Below are positions 1 through 8,017 of a stretch of DNA of 64,000 nucleotides, in pieces (positions within the stretch are counted from its first letter, which is position 1; the number at the start of each line of letters is the position of its first letter). The position numbers and the translations under genes were made by a program. The notes beneath the pieces are model-generated. The model worked only from the letters and a program-made list of their open reading frames with translations, was not told where the DNA came from and did not search any database. Source of the DNA: Pseudorhodoferax sp. Leaf274. Lineage in GTDB: Bacteria; Pseudomonadota; Gammaproteobacteria; Burkholderiales; Burkholderiaceae_C. The stretch lies in NCBI RefSeq assembly GCF_001422445.1, contig NZ_LMNA01000001.1:542735-606734 (forward strand). The letters are read 5' to 3'.

Positions 1-61
1 AGGCCACGGCCGCACCGAACTGCCCGGTGGCGGGGCAGCGCGCAACGATGGAGAAGGTCAT
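1..61 (-). CDS. DUF1028 family protein, N-terminal fragment
   Basis: Only the first 20 codons lie in the window; the gene runs off the left edge. The reading begins M-T-F-S-I-V-A-R-C-P-A-T-G, the conserved start of DUF1028 proteins, where catalysis by an Ntn-hydrolase-like fold has been proposed but no substrate is established. The ATG lies 3 bases after the RidA-family stop codon on the same strand, so the two genes are almost certainly one transcript. Identification rests on a short stretch of sequence. Confidence 0.7.
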   Translation of the reverse strand, partial: MTFSIVARCPATGQFGAAVA

Positions 62-64
62 GGC

Positions 65-478
65 TCAGTCCGGGATGACGGCGGTGGCGTCGATCTCCAC
101 CAGCCACTCGGGCCTGGCCAGGGCCGAGACCACGATGCCGGTGGACACCGGGAACACGCCCTTGAGCCAGCGGCCGACCACAAGGTACACGGCCTCGCGG
201 TAGCGCGGGTCGATGAGGTAGATGGTGATCTTGCAGATGTCCTGCAGCTCGCCGCCGGCCTCCTCGAGCAGCATGGCGATGTTGGCCATGGCCTGTTCGG
301 CCTGCCCGGCGACATCGCCGATGCACACGCTCTCGGAGGTGTCCAGGTTCTGGCCGATCTGCCCGCGCAGGAACACGGTGCGGCCCCGCGCGACGACGGC
401 CTGGCAGAGGTCGTTGTCCAGCTTCTGTTCCGGGTAGGTGACCTTGGTGTTGAAAGGGCGGATGCGGGTGTGCTTCAT
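65..478 (-). CDS. RidA family (YjgF/YER057c/UK114) protein
   Basis: This 137-residue protein has the length and order of RidA enzymes, which hydrolyse reactive enamine/imine intermediates released by PLP enzymes. Supporting motifs are the central FLRGQIGQNL segment, the QAEQAMANI helix and the C-terminal VEIDATAV strand after a conserved Ala-Arg-Pro. I chose the ATG at 478 because it begins at the family start (MKHTRIRPF); the upstream in-frame extension is low-complexity Arg-rich and unlike RidA. It is followed 3 bases later by a DUF1028 gene and is divergent from an ABC substrate-binding gene. That context suggests detoxification during catabolism of an amino acid or amide. Confidence 0.9.
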   Translation of the reverse strand: MKHTRIRPFNTKVTYPEQKLDNDLCQAVVARGRTVFLRGQIGQNLDTSESVCIGDVAGQAEQAMANIAMLLEEAGGELQDICKITIYLIDPRYREAVYLVVGRWLKGVFPVSTGIVVSALARPEWLVEIDATAVIPD

Positions 479-693
479 GGTCGCTGCAGGGCTGGTGGCG
501 GAAGACGCCGGTGGCGTCGGGAGCGCCATGGTCATCTGCGCCGGCCATTGGCGCCATTTGTTTTTTCCGGGCGACCGTTTAGGAATTTCCGAGCGGCGCG
601 CGCGCCGGCCCCCTCGGAAAATTTGAGGCACCTCTACGTAAAAGGCGACTTGGCCGCACCGGCCGGCGTTCCCATGATCCGGTCCGTGATGCG

Positions 694-712
694 GGGTACC
701 GCCGCGGTACCC
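694..712. promoter_or_regulatory. Perfect palindrome in divergent intergenic region
   Basis: GGGTACCG-CCG-CGGTACCC is an exact inverted repeat with 8-base arms. It sits 51 bases before the ABC binding-protein start and 215 bases before the RidA start, inside the 285-base divergent promoter region (479-763). This is a plausible operator. No regulator gene lies next to it, so the binding protein is unknown. Confidence 0.45.
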
Positions 713-763
713 GGGCATTTTCGGTATCGGCAGATGTTCAACTTTTTCGATCGAGGTCAATCA

Positions 764-1792
764 ATGATTCGCAAGCTTCTGACACTGTGTGCGCTCTCGG
801 CCACGCTGGGCGGCACCACGGCCTGGGCACAGGACAACGCGCTCGTGGTGAGCACCTGGGGCGGCAGCTTCCGCGACCTCATCGACGAGAACATCGGCAA
901 GGAATTCACCAAGCAGACCGGCGTGCCCGTGAAGTACGTGACGGGCGGCACCATCGACCGCCTGAACAAGGCCAAGCTGGCCTCCAGGCCCGAGAGCGAC
1001 ATCACCTTCACGACCTCGCACGTGGGCTGGCTGTACGTGAGCAGCAACCTGTTCGAGCAGATCGACACCGCCAAGATCCCCAACTACACGAACCTGGTGG
1101 ACCGCGCCAAGATCAGCCCGTACCACATCGGCAGCTGGGCCTACGTCTACTCCATCGGCTACCGACCGGACCTGGTGCCCGCGGGCATCAAGCTGGAGAG
1201 CTGGAACGACCTGTGGAACCCGGCACTCAAGGGCAAGATCAGCGCGCCCGACTTCGACCCCAGCCACATCATCGCGGTGTCGGCGATGCTGTCGGGCGGC
1301 GATGCCGCGAGCTGGGAGAAGGGCCAGGACAAGCTCAAGGCGCTCAAGCCGAACTTCAAGGCCTTCTACACCAACGACGCCAATGCGCAGCAGCTGATCG
1401 CGACGGGCGAGACGCCGGTGGAGGTGATCCTGTCGATGAACGCCTACCACATGGCCAGCCAGGGCGTGCCGATCAAGGTCGTGATGCCCAAGGAAGGCGC
1501 CGTGCTGGGCGTGGACACCATGGCCATCATGAAGGGCACGACCAAGGCCGACCTGGCCTACAAGTTCCTGAACATCGCGCTGTCGCCCGACGTGCAGTCC
1601 AGGATCGTCGCGTCGAAGAAGGCCAGCCCGGTCGTCAGCAACGCCAAGGTCTCGGCCGAGGACGCCAAGCTGCCCGGCGTGTTCACCACCAAGGAGCAGT
1701 GGGACACGCAGACCATCGTGATCGACAACAAGCTGCGCGCCGAGAAGACCGCCGAATGGCGCAAGTGGTTCACTGAAAACATCATGAACTGA
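764..1792 (+). CDS. ABC transporter substrate-binding protein, PotD/spermidine-type
   Basis: A 342-residue periplasmic binding protein. Residues 1-20 form a signal peptide ending at AWAQ|D, and the mature part starts with LVVSTWGGSFRD, typical of family 1 polyamine/opine binding proteins. A GAGG ribosome site lies 7 bases before the ATG at 764; the longer upstream extension is Arg-rich and unlikely to be translated. It is followed by two permease genes in the same orientation. The cluster resembles spermidine/putrescine-type importers, but the ligand is not predictable. No ATP-binding subunit is encoded beside it. Confidence 0.9.
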   Translation: MIRKLLTLCALSATLGGTTAWAQDNALVVSTWGGSFRDLIDENIGKEFTKQTGVPVKYVTGGTIDRLNKAKLASRPESDITFTTSHVGWLYVSSNLFEQIDTAKIPNYTNLVDRAKISPYHIGSWAYVYSIGYRPDLVPAGIKLESWNDLWNPALKGKISAPDFDPSHIIAVSAMLSGGDAASWEKGQDKLKALKPNFKAFYTNDANAQQLIATGETPVEVILSMNAYHMASQGVPIKVVMPKEGAVLGVDTMAIMKGTTKADLAYKFLNIALSPDVQSRIVASKKASPVVSNAKVSAEDAKLPGVFTTKEQWDTQTIVIDNKLRAEKTAEWRKWFTENIMN

Positions 1793-1891
1793 TCCCCTCG
1801 GGGGACCTTGCGGCGGGAAGACCGGTGCGGGCGCAGGGCCCCGCCGCCGCCCCGCGGCGCTAGAGCATCTGGAATCTTGGGAAGGGCAGGA

Positions 1892-2740
1892 ATGCGTTCC
1901 GATCTACGGGCCTGGCTGGTGTCGCCGGCCGTCATTGTTGCGGTGGGCATTGCCGTGTCCTTGCTGGCTGTGCTGCAGTTCAGCTTTCGCGCCTTCGTGC
2001 CGGGCTCGCTGGACGTGGGCGGCTTCACGCTGGAGAACTTCAGCGGGCTGACCAAGTCGATCTACCTCACCGCGTTCGCCAACACCTTGCTGCTGAGCGT
2101 GGAGACGACGGTGTTCTCGCTGCTGGTGGCCTATCCGCTGGCCTACGCGCTGGTGCGCGTGCGCCACCGCGCGCTCAAGTCCTTCATCCTGGTGGTGTCC
2201 ATCACACCGCTGTTCCTGGGCGAGATCGTGCGCACCTACTCCTGGATCGCGGTGTTGGGCAGCAACGGCTTCATCAACGGCGTGCTGCGCCAGCTCGGCG
2301 TGATCGAGTGGCCTTTGGCCCTCATGTTCACCCACCTGGGCGTGCTCGTGGCGCTGGTGCACGTGACCATCCCGGTGGTGGTGCTGATGCTGGCCACGGC
2401 CATCTCGCACATCGACCGCGACTACGAGAAGGCCGCGCAGAGCCTGGGCGCCGGCCCGGTCAAGACCTTCCTGACGGTGACGCTGCCGCTGTCCATGCCC
2501 GGCATCCTGGCCAGCATCACCACCGCCTTCGCCTGGACCTTCAGTGCCTTCGCCACGCCGCAGATGATCGGCGGCGGCCGGGTGCCCACCGTGTCCACGC
2601 TGGTCTACCAGCTGGGTTTCTCGTCCATGAACTTCCCGCTGGCCGCCAGCCTGAGCGTGGTGGGACTGCTGTTGACCGCCGCCGCGCTGCTGGCACTGGG
2701 CCAGCTGACCAAGCGCCTCAAGGCGATCGGGGGGCACTGA
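1892..2740 (+). CDS. ABC transporter permease, PotB-like
   Basis: This 282-residue inner-membrane protein has six predicted hydrophobic segments and the EAA-type cytoplasmic loop near residue 190 (DYEKAAQSLGAGPVKTF), the docking site for the ATPase. The ATG at 1892 has an AGGGCAGG site directly upstream; an earlier in-frame ATG at 1808 would add a Pro/Arg-rich tail with no family counterpart. It lies 4 bases before the second permease and belongs with the binding protein at 764. Confidence 0.88.
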   Translation: MRSDLRAWLVSPAVIVAVGIAVSLLAVLQFSFRAFVPGSLDVGGFTLENFSGLTKSIYLTAFANTLLLSVETTVFSLLVAYPLAYALVRVRHRALKSFILVVSITPLFLGEIVRTYSWIAVLGSNGFINGVLRQLGVIEWPLALMFTHLGVLVALVHVTIPVVVLMLATAISHIDRDYEKAAQSLGAGPVKTFLTVTLPLSMPGILASITTAFAWTFSAFATPQMIGGGRVPTVSTLVYQLGFSSMNFPLAASLSVVGLLLTAAALLALGQLTKRLKAIGGH

Positions 2741-2744
2741 CACC

Positions 2745-3566
2745 ATGAAGATCCGAAGCGCCCTGCCGCTGCCGCTGCGCATCGCCGGTCCCGTGCTGAT
2801 CGCCATCCTGCTGGCCTTCGTGCTGCTGCCGGTGGTGGTGGTCACCATCGCCGCCTTCAACGAGAAGGCCATCCTCACGTTCCCGCCCGAGTCGTACTCG
2901 CTCCAGTGGTTCGCGCGGGTGTTCAGCTACCCGGACTTCCAGCATGGCTTCCGCGCCAGCCTGGTCATCACCGGCTGGTCGTCGTTCCTGGCGCTGGTGA
3001 TCGGCACCTGCTTGTCGATCGCGGTGAAGCGGCTGGACTTCAAGGGCAAGCAGACCCTGCTGGCGATCCTACATTCGCCGCTGGTCGTGCCCCACTTCAC
3101 GCTGGGGCTGGGGCTGTTGATCCTGGTCTCGCAGGCCTCGGTGCAGCGCGGCTACGGCATCGCCATCCTGTGCCATGTGATGCTGGTGCTGCCCTTCGTG
3201 ATGCGCAGCGTCTACGTGTCGATGGAGAACCTGGACGAGCGCCTGGAGCAGGCCGCGGCCAGCCTGGGCGCCTCGCCGCGCAAGGTGCTGCTGACCGTGA
3301 CGGTGCCGCTGCTGGCGCCCGGGCTGTTCGGCGGCTGGCTGTTCGCGGCCATCATGTCGTTCAGCGAGTTCACGGCCTCGCTGTTCGTGACCACGCAGGA
3401 CACGCAGACGCTGCCCGTGGCCATGTACAACTACGTGCGCGAGTTCGCCGACCCGACGCTGGCGGCGCTGTCGGTGGTCTATATCGCGGTGACGGCCGCC
3501 GTGCTGGCCTTCGCCAACTACTTCCTGGGGCTGGGCCGGATCCTGAACATCGAGGGCGAGCGCTGA
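2745..3566 (+). CDS. ABC transporter permease, PotC-like
   Basis: The second permease subunit, 273 residues with about six membrane segments. The EAA loop appears as LEQAAASLGASPRKVL, and the segment FSEFTASLFVT is typical of PotC/opine permeases. It starts 4 bases after the first permease stop, which indicates translational coupling. Together with 764-2740 it makes a binding protein plus heterodimeric channel. The ATP-binding protein must come from elsewhere, for example a shared PotA-like ATPase. Confidence 0.88.
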   Translation: MKIRSALPLPLRIAGPVLIAILLAFVLLPVVVVTIAAFNEKAILTFPPESYSLQWFARVFSYPDFQHGFRASLVITGWSSFLALVIGTCLSIAVKRLDFKGKQTLLAILHSPLVVPHFTLGLGLLILVSQASVQRGYGIAILCHVMLVLPFVMRSVYVSMENLDERLEQAAASLGASPRKVLLTVTVPLLAPGLFGGWLFAAIMSFSEFTASLFVTTQDTQTLPVAMYNYVREFADPTLAALSVVYIAVTAAVLAFANYFLGLGRILNIEGER

Positions 3567-3596
3567 GCCGACCGCGCAGCTTCGCCGGCGCGATCC

Positions 3597-4439
3597 ATGC
3601 GCACCCATCCCACCGATCCAGAACCCTTCGACCTTCCGGAACCCATGCACCCCGACACCCATCCCCAACCGGTCTTCCGCTACGACGGCTCAGGCCGCCT
3701 CTGCAAGCTCGGCCTGATCTACATCGCCTCCAGCATCGTGATGGATGCCGAGTGGTCCGCGATGGCGGCGCCCGGCGTCTCCGTGCACACGACGCGGATC
3801 AAGCTGCCCAAGGTCACCGTGGAGGGCATCGAGGAGATGATGAACTCACCGGAGCTGGCCCAGTCGGCACGGCTGGTGGGCTCCGCACCGATCGACCTGA
3901 TGTGCTTCGGTGGGACGAGTGCGTCGTTCCTGCATGGCACGGCCTACGACCATGCCCTCATCGCGAAGATGCAGCAGTGGGTGCCCGGCGTGCGCGTGAA
4001 CACCGCGTCCACCGCGACGCTGGCGGCCCTGAAGGAGGTGCGGGCGGGCAAGGTGGCACTGGCCTCGCCCTACGTGGATGCGGTGCACGCCAAGGCCATC
4101 CGCTTCCTGGAAGAGAACGGGCACCAAGTCGTCAAGCATGCCAACTTGCGCATCGACGAAGACCGCGCCCTGGCGGAAGTGCCGCTCGAGAAGGTCTACG
4201 ACCTGGTCCGCTCGGTGGACCACCCCGAGGCCAGCGCGGTCTTCATCAGCTGCACCAACTTCCGCTCGGTGGGCGCCATCGAGGCGCTCGAGCAGGCGTT
4301 GGGCAAGCCGGTCATCTCGGCCGTGCAGGCCTCGTTCTGGCACTGCCTGGAGACGCTGCAGGTCGCCGGCGCACGCCCTGGCTATGGCCAGCTGTTCGCC
4401 AAGCGCCTGGCACCGTCGGCCGACAGTTCTGGCCGCTGA
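3597..4439 (+). CDS. Arylmalonate decarboxylase/maleate isomerase-like Asp/Glu racemase superfamily protein
   Basis: A 280-residue protein of the Asp/Glu racemase superfamily, whose enzymes use one or two cysteines for proton transfer. The first cysteine position is Gly106 (FGGTSASF), while the second is kept as Cys219 (VFISCTNF). Gly in the first position and Cys in the second is the arrangement of Bordetella arylmalonate decarboxylase, and the closing motif RPGYGQLF also matches that enzyme as I remember it. A one-cysteine decarboxylase or C-C lyase is therefore more likely than a racemase. An alternative start at 3645 would drop 16 residues. It sits between an ABC permease gene and an amino-acid binding-protein gene. 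Confidence 0.75.
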   Translation: MRTHPTDPEPFDLPEPMHPDTHPQPVFRYDGSGRLCKLGLIYIASSIVMDAEWSAMAAPGVSVHTTRIKLPKVTVEGIEEMMNSPELAQSARLVGSAPIDLMCFGGTSASFLHGTAYDHALIAKMQQWVPGVRVNTASTATLAALKEVRAGKVALASPYVDAVHAKAIRFLEENGHQVVKHANLRIDEDRALAEVPLEKVYDLVRSVDHPEASAVFISCTNFRSVGAIEALEQALGKPVISAVQASFWHCLETLQVAGARPGYGQLFAKRLAPSADSSGR

Positions 4440-4482
4440 ACGCTTCCGCCTTTCGTTTCACCAACCGCACCGGAGTCCTGCC

Positions 4483-5268
4483 ATGCCCCTTGTTCGCCGC
4501 ACCATCGTCTGCGCCGCATGCCTTCTGACCAGCATGGGCGCCATCGCCCAGAACGCACTGGACGACATCGTCAAAGCCGGTGTGATCCGCGCCGCGGTGC
4601 CGACCGATTACCCGCCCTATGGTTTCGTCGGCGTCGACATGAAGCCCCAGGGCCTCGACGTGGACATGGCCAACTACATCGCCGCCAAGCTGGGGGTGCG
4701 CGCAGAGCTCGTGGCGGTGACCAGCACCAACCGCGTGCCCTACCTGCAGACCCGCAAGGTCGACATCGTCGTGTCCACCCTGGCGCGCAATGCAGAGCGC
4801 GAGAAGGTTGTGGACTTCACCACTGCGGCGTATTCGCCCTTCGTCAGCGGCATCTACGCGCCCAAGTCCGTCACGATCAAGAGTTTTGCCGACCTGGAGG
4901 GCAAGTCGGTCGGCGTGACCCGCGGGACCATCGAGGACCAGGAACTGACCAAGGTGGCGCCCAAGGGCACGAACCTGATGCGGTTCGAGGACCACGCGGC
5001 AACCATTGCAGCGCTGGGTTCCGGCCAGGTACCGGCCGTCGGCAGCAGCCAGCCCGCGGTTTCCCGGCTCATGCAGACGCAGCCGCAGCTCGGTCTCGAA
5101 TACAAGCTCATGCTGAGCCAGAGCCCGAACTTCATCGGGATTCCCAAGGGCGAGGACAAGCTGCGGGCCAGGATCAACGACATCGTGACCGAGGCGCGCA
5201 AGTCCGGGGAAGCAGACCGCCTCTCCAACAAATGGCTCGGCCGGCCGACCGGCGACATTCCGCTCTGA
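4483..5268 (+). CDS. Amino-acid-type ABC substrate-binding protein (family 3)
   Basis: A 261-residue periplasmic binding protein with a 22-residue signal peptide ending at SMGAIAQ. It shows the family 3 signatures VIRAAVPTDYPPYGF and GLDVDMANYIAAKLG, then the REKVVDFTTAAY hinge segment. Such proteins bind polar amino acids or small carboxylates. No permease or ATPase gene is attached, so it is an orphan binding protein, possibly serving the preceding transporter or feeding the decarboxylase-like enzyme with ligand. It converges with the acdS operon 13 bases downstream. Confidence 0.88.
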   Translation: MPLVRRTIVCAACLLTSMGAIAQNALDDIVKAGVIRAAVPTDYPPYGFVGVDMKPQGLDVDMANYIAAKLGVRAELVAVTSTNRVPYLQTRKVDIVVSTLARNAEREKVVDFTTAAYSPFVSGIYAPKSVTIKSFADLEGKSVGVTRGTIEDQELTKVAPKGTNLMRFEDHAATIAALGSGQVPAVGSSQPAVSRLMQTQPQLGLEYKLMLSQSPNFIGIPKGEDKLRARINDIVTEARKSGEADRLSNKWLGRPTGDIPL

Positions 5269-5281
5269 AAGACCGACGGGC

Positions 5282-5698
5282 TCAGTCCACCGCCGGCGCG
5301 AGACAGCGCCCGGCGCCGGCCTGCACCAGCTGCCAGGCTGCCAGCGCGATGGCATCGGCTTGCAGCGCCTCCTCGCCCCACAGCCCCAGGTAGCCCCGGC
5401 CCGCGGGCACGAAGGCACGCAGCGCTTCGGCCTGCGCGCGCGCGCCTTCGGTGATGCACAGCACGGGGCCGGGCACGCGGGCGATCCAGCACTCCAGCGG
5501 GCTGTCCACGCGCGCGCGCAGGCCGCGCCGCCAGTGGGTCTCGCAGGCCACGCTGGCCTCCAGCTGTGCCGCGCCGTCGGCCAGGTCGCGCAACTCCACG
5601 GCAAGCCCGTGTTCGCGCTCGAAGGCCGCGGCGGCCGACTGCGCGGCGGCCAGGACGCCGCTTGCGCAGATCCATTGCATGGCGGGCGGGCGCCGCAT
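5282..5698 (-). CDS. Hypothetical protein downstream of acdS
   Basis: A 138-residue protein I do not recognise; an alternative start at 5680 gives 132 residues. The opening MQWICASGVLAAAQ with AFEREHGL about 15 residues later resembles the first strand and helix of periplasmic molybdate-type binding proteins, but there is no signal peptide and the rest of the fold is missing. It starts 5 bases after the acdS stop on the same strand, so it is cotranscribed with acdS. A role linked to ACC deaminase is inferred from context alone. Confidence 0.6.
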   Translation of the reverse strand: MRRPPAMQWICASGVLAAAQSAAAAFEREHGLAVELRDLADGAAQLEASVACETHWRRGLRARVDSPLECWIARVPGPVLCITEGARAQAEALRAFVPAGRGYLGLWGEEALQADAIALAAWQLVQAGAGRCLAPAVD

Positions 5699-5703
5699 GG
5701 GGC

Positions 5704-6720
5704 TCAGCCGTTGCGGAAGATGTAGCTGTAGGCGCTCAGCGCCGGCACGCCGCCCAGGTGGGCGTACAGCACGCGCGAGCCGGACGGGAACTCGCGCTGG
5801 CGCACCATCTCGACCATGCCGTGCATGGACTTGCCCTCGTACACCGGGTCGGTCAGCATGCCTTCCTGGCGCGCGCACAGGCGGATGGCCTCCAGCGTGC
5901 CCTCGCTCGGCAGGCCGTATTCCGGGCCGCCGAAGCGGGTGTCGAGCACGATGTCCTTGTCGGTGATGTCGCGGCCCAGTTCCACGAGCTGCGCCGTGTT
6001 CTTGGCGATGCGCAGCACCTGGTCGAAGGTCTGCTGCGGCTTGGCCGAGGCGTCGATGCCGATCACGCGGTCGGCGCGCCCGTCGGCCGCAAAGCCCACC
6101 ACCATGCCGGCCTGCGTGCTGCCCGTGACCGAGCACACGACGATGTAGTCGAACTGGAAGCCCAGCTCCTTCTCCTGCTGGCGTACCTCTTCGGCGAAGC
6201 CGACGAAGCCCAGGCCGCCCTTGGGATGCTCGGAGCAGCCGGCCGGGATCGGGAAGGGCTTGCCACCGGCGCGGCGCACGCTCTCCATCGCCTCTTCCCA
6301 GCTCTTGCGGATGCCGATGTCGAAGCCCGAGGCGTCCAGCCGCACGTCAGCGCCCATGATGCGCGACAGCTCGATGTTGCCCACGCGGTCGTACACCGCG
6401 TCGGCGTAGTTGACCCAGTTCTCCTGCACCAGCACGCACTTCATGCCCAGGTGCGCGGCCACGGCGGCGACCTGGCGCGTCTGGTTCGACTGGATGCCGC
6501 CGATGGACACCAGCGTGTCGTAGCCGCCCTCGATGGCCTCGGGGATCAGGTACTCGAGCTTGCGCGTCTTGTTGCCGCCGAAGGCCAGGCCGCTGTTGCA
6601 GTCTTCGCGCTTGGCGTAGAGCTGCACCTCGCCGCCCAGGTGGGCGCTCAGGCGCTTGAGCGGCTGGATGGGCGTGGGGCCGAAGGTCAGCGGATGGCGG
6701 GCAAACTTCTGCAGGTTCAT
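5704..6720 (-). CDS. acdS: 1-aminocyclopropane-1-carboxylate (ACC) deaminase
   Basis: A 338-residue PLP enzyme that cleaves ACC, the plant ethylene precursor, to 2-oxobutyrate and ammonia. It matches true AcdS throughout: [18 protein letters not shown] contains the PLP lysine, then [19 protein letters not shown] and [11 protein letters not shown]. The two residues usually used to separate AcdS from D-cysteine desulfhydrase, a Glu in YEGKSMHG and a Leu in AHLGGVP, are both present. The ATG at 6720 matches the family start MNLQKF. The usual neighbour, an Lrp-type AcdR, is absent; a LysR gene lies 177 bases upstream in the same direction. Confidence 0.95.
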   Translation of the reverse strand: MNLQKFARHPLTFGPTPIQPLKRLSAHLGGEVQLYAKREDCNSGLAFGGNKTRKLEYLIPEAIEGGYDTLVSIGGIQSNQTRQVAAVAAHLGMKCVLVQENWVNYADAVYDRVGNIELSRIMGADVRLDASGFDIGIRKSWEEAMESVRRAGGKPFPIPAGCSEHPKGGLGFVGFAEEVRQQEKELGFQFDYIVVCSVTGSTQAGMVVGFAADGRADRVIGIDASAKPQQTFDQVLRIAKNTAQLVELGRDITDKDIVLDTRFGGPEYGLPSEGTLEAIRLCARQEGMLTDPVYEGKSMHGMVEMVRQREFPSGSRVLYAHLGGVPALSAYSYIFRNG

Positions 6721-6897
6721 GCGGAACTCCTGTGTCTGGCGGGGTGGTCGATGGCCCAAAGCATAGGAGCCATGCCGCGAAACAGGGTTGCAAGTTCAGC
6801 GCACTCAAGGGGCCCCGTGTTTCCTGCCTTGCACGATATTCAACGCAGAAATGCGCGATGACGGCATTGGACGCAACGAAATTCCATTTGCAGGATG

Positions 6898-7863
6898 TCA
6901 GCCCTTGGCGGCCTTGCTCCGGGCCGCCGTCGCCCGGCCGGAGCCGCGTGGCGCAGCCAGTTGTGCGATCAGGAAATCGCGGAACACGCGCACGAGTTCC
7001 GGGTGGGAACGCTCGGGCCGCATCTGCACCTCGATGTCGCGCCCGCTCAGCGTGCGGTCGCGGATGGGCACGGCGCAAAGGCCTTCCTCGGCGAGCAGGC
7101 CGTGCACGGAAATCTCGCTGGCCAGCGTGATGGCATCGCGCAGCCGCACGAAGCGCAGCAGCGCGCCCACGTAGTTGCTCGTGAACACCGTGTCCACCGA
7201 CACGCGCTGCTTGATGCAGGCGATGTCGAACAGCTGGCGCAGCGTGGTGTCGGTGCCTGGCAGCGCCATCGGGTGGCCCTGCAGCTGGGCCAGCGTCACG
7301 TGCGCGAGCCGGGCCAGCGGGTGGGTGTCGCGCATCACCGCCATGCCCGGCGCGGGCTGGCGGTGCGCGACCTTCACGTCGGTGTAGCCCACGCGGCTGT
7401 AGCTGAACACGATGCCGATGTCGCACGCCGCCTGCCGCACGCGCTGCGTGACCTCGGCCGGTGCGGCCACGCCCAGGTGCACGGAGACACCGCGGTGCCG
7501 GGCCAGGAACGCGTCGATCAGCGTGGGCAGGAACTGCAGCGCAAAGCCCTCCGAACTCGCGATGCGCACATGGCCGCTGCCCAGCCCCTGCAGCGCCTGC
7601 ATGCTGGCGACGATGCGTTCGGCGTCGGCACCGGACTTGCGCGCGTGCTCGGCCAGCAGCTCGCCGGCCGGGCTCAGCGTCATGCCGCGCGGCCGGCGCT
7701 CGAACAGGGTCAGGCCCAGCGCTTCTTCCAGCCCGGCGATCTGCCGGCTCACGGCCGAGCCGGCGACGTTGACGCGCGCGGCGGCCTCGCTGATCGAGCC
7801 GCTGTGCACCACCTCCAGGAAGTAGCGCAGGGCGGTGCTCTGCAGTCGGTGGGACAGGGCCAC
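6898..7863 (-). CDS. LysR family transcriptional regulator
   Basis: A 321-residue LysR regulator. The N-terminal winged helix is seen as RYFLEVVHSGSISEAAARV and GSAVSRQIAGLEEALG, followed by a periplasmic-binding-type effector domain from about residue 95. It is divergent from an M20 peptidase gene across 154 bases that contain a T-N11-A palindrome, so that pair is its likely target. It also lies just upstream of acdS in the same orientation and could read into it. The effector is unknown. Confidence 0.9.
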   Translation of the reverse strand: MALSHRLQSTALRYFLEVVHSGSISEAAARVNVAGSAVSRQIAGLEEALGLTLFERRPRGMTLSPAGELLAEHARKSGADAERIVASMQALQGLGSGHVRIASSEGFALQFLPTLIDAFLARHRGVSVHLGVAAPAEVTQRVRQAACDIGIVFSYSRVGYTDVKVAHRQPAPGMAVMRDTHPLARLAHVTLAQLQGHPMALPGTDTTLRQLFDIACIKQRVSVDTVFTSNYVGALLRFVRLRDAITLASEISVHGLLAEEGLCAVPIRDRTLSGRDIEVQMRPERSHPELVRVFRDFLIAQLAAPRGSGRATAARSKAAKG

Positions 7864-7887
7864 GGCGCGCTCCTGAAAATGTGTCGG

Positions 7888-7904
7888 TTTGCCATTTTGG
7901 CAAA
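7888..7904. promoter_or_regulatory. LysR-type operator palindrome
   Basis: TTTGCC-ATTTT-GGCAAA is a perfect 17-base palindrome that includes the T-N11-A core of LysR boxes. It lies 25 bases from the LysR start and 114 bases before the M20 peptidase start, the usual place for a site controlling a divergent pair. Confidence 0.65.
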
Positions 7905-8017
7905 TGGGGCATCTGAATTTTCTGCTTCTCGCAAGCCACTGCGGTGCCTACCATGCGAGCGTCCAAGCCCATCGCCCCCACCGCCCCAACACCCCAAACC
8001 GCAAGGGAGACATCCGA

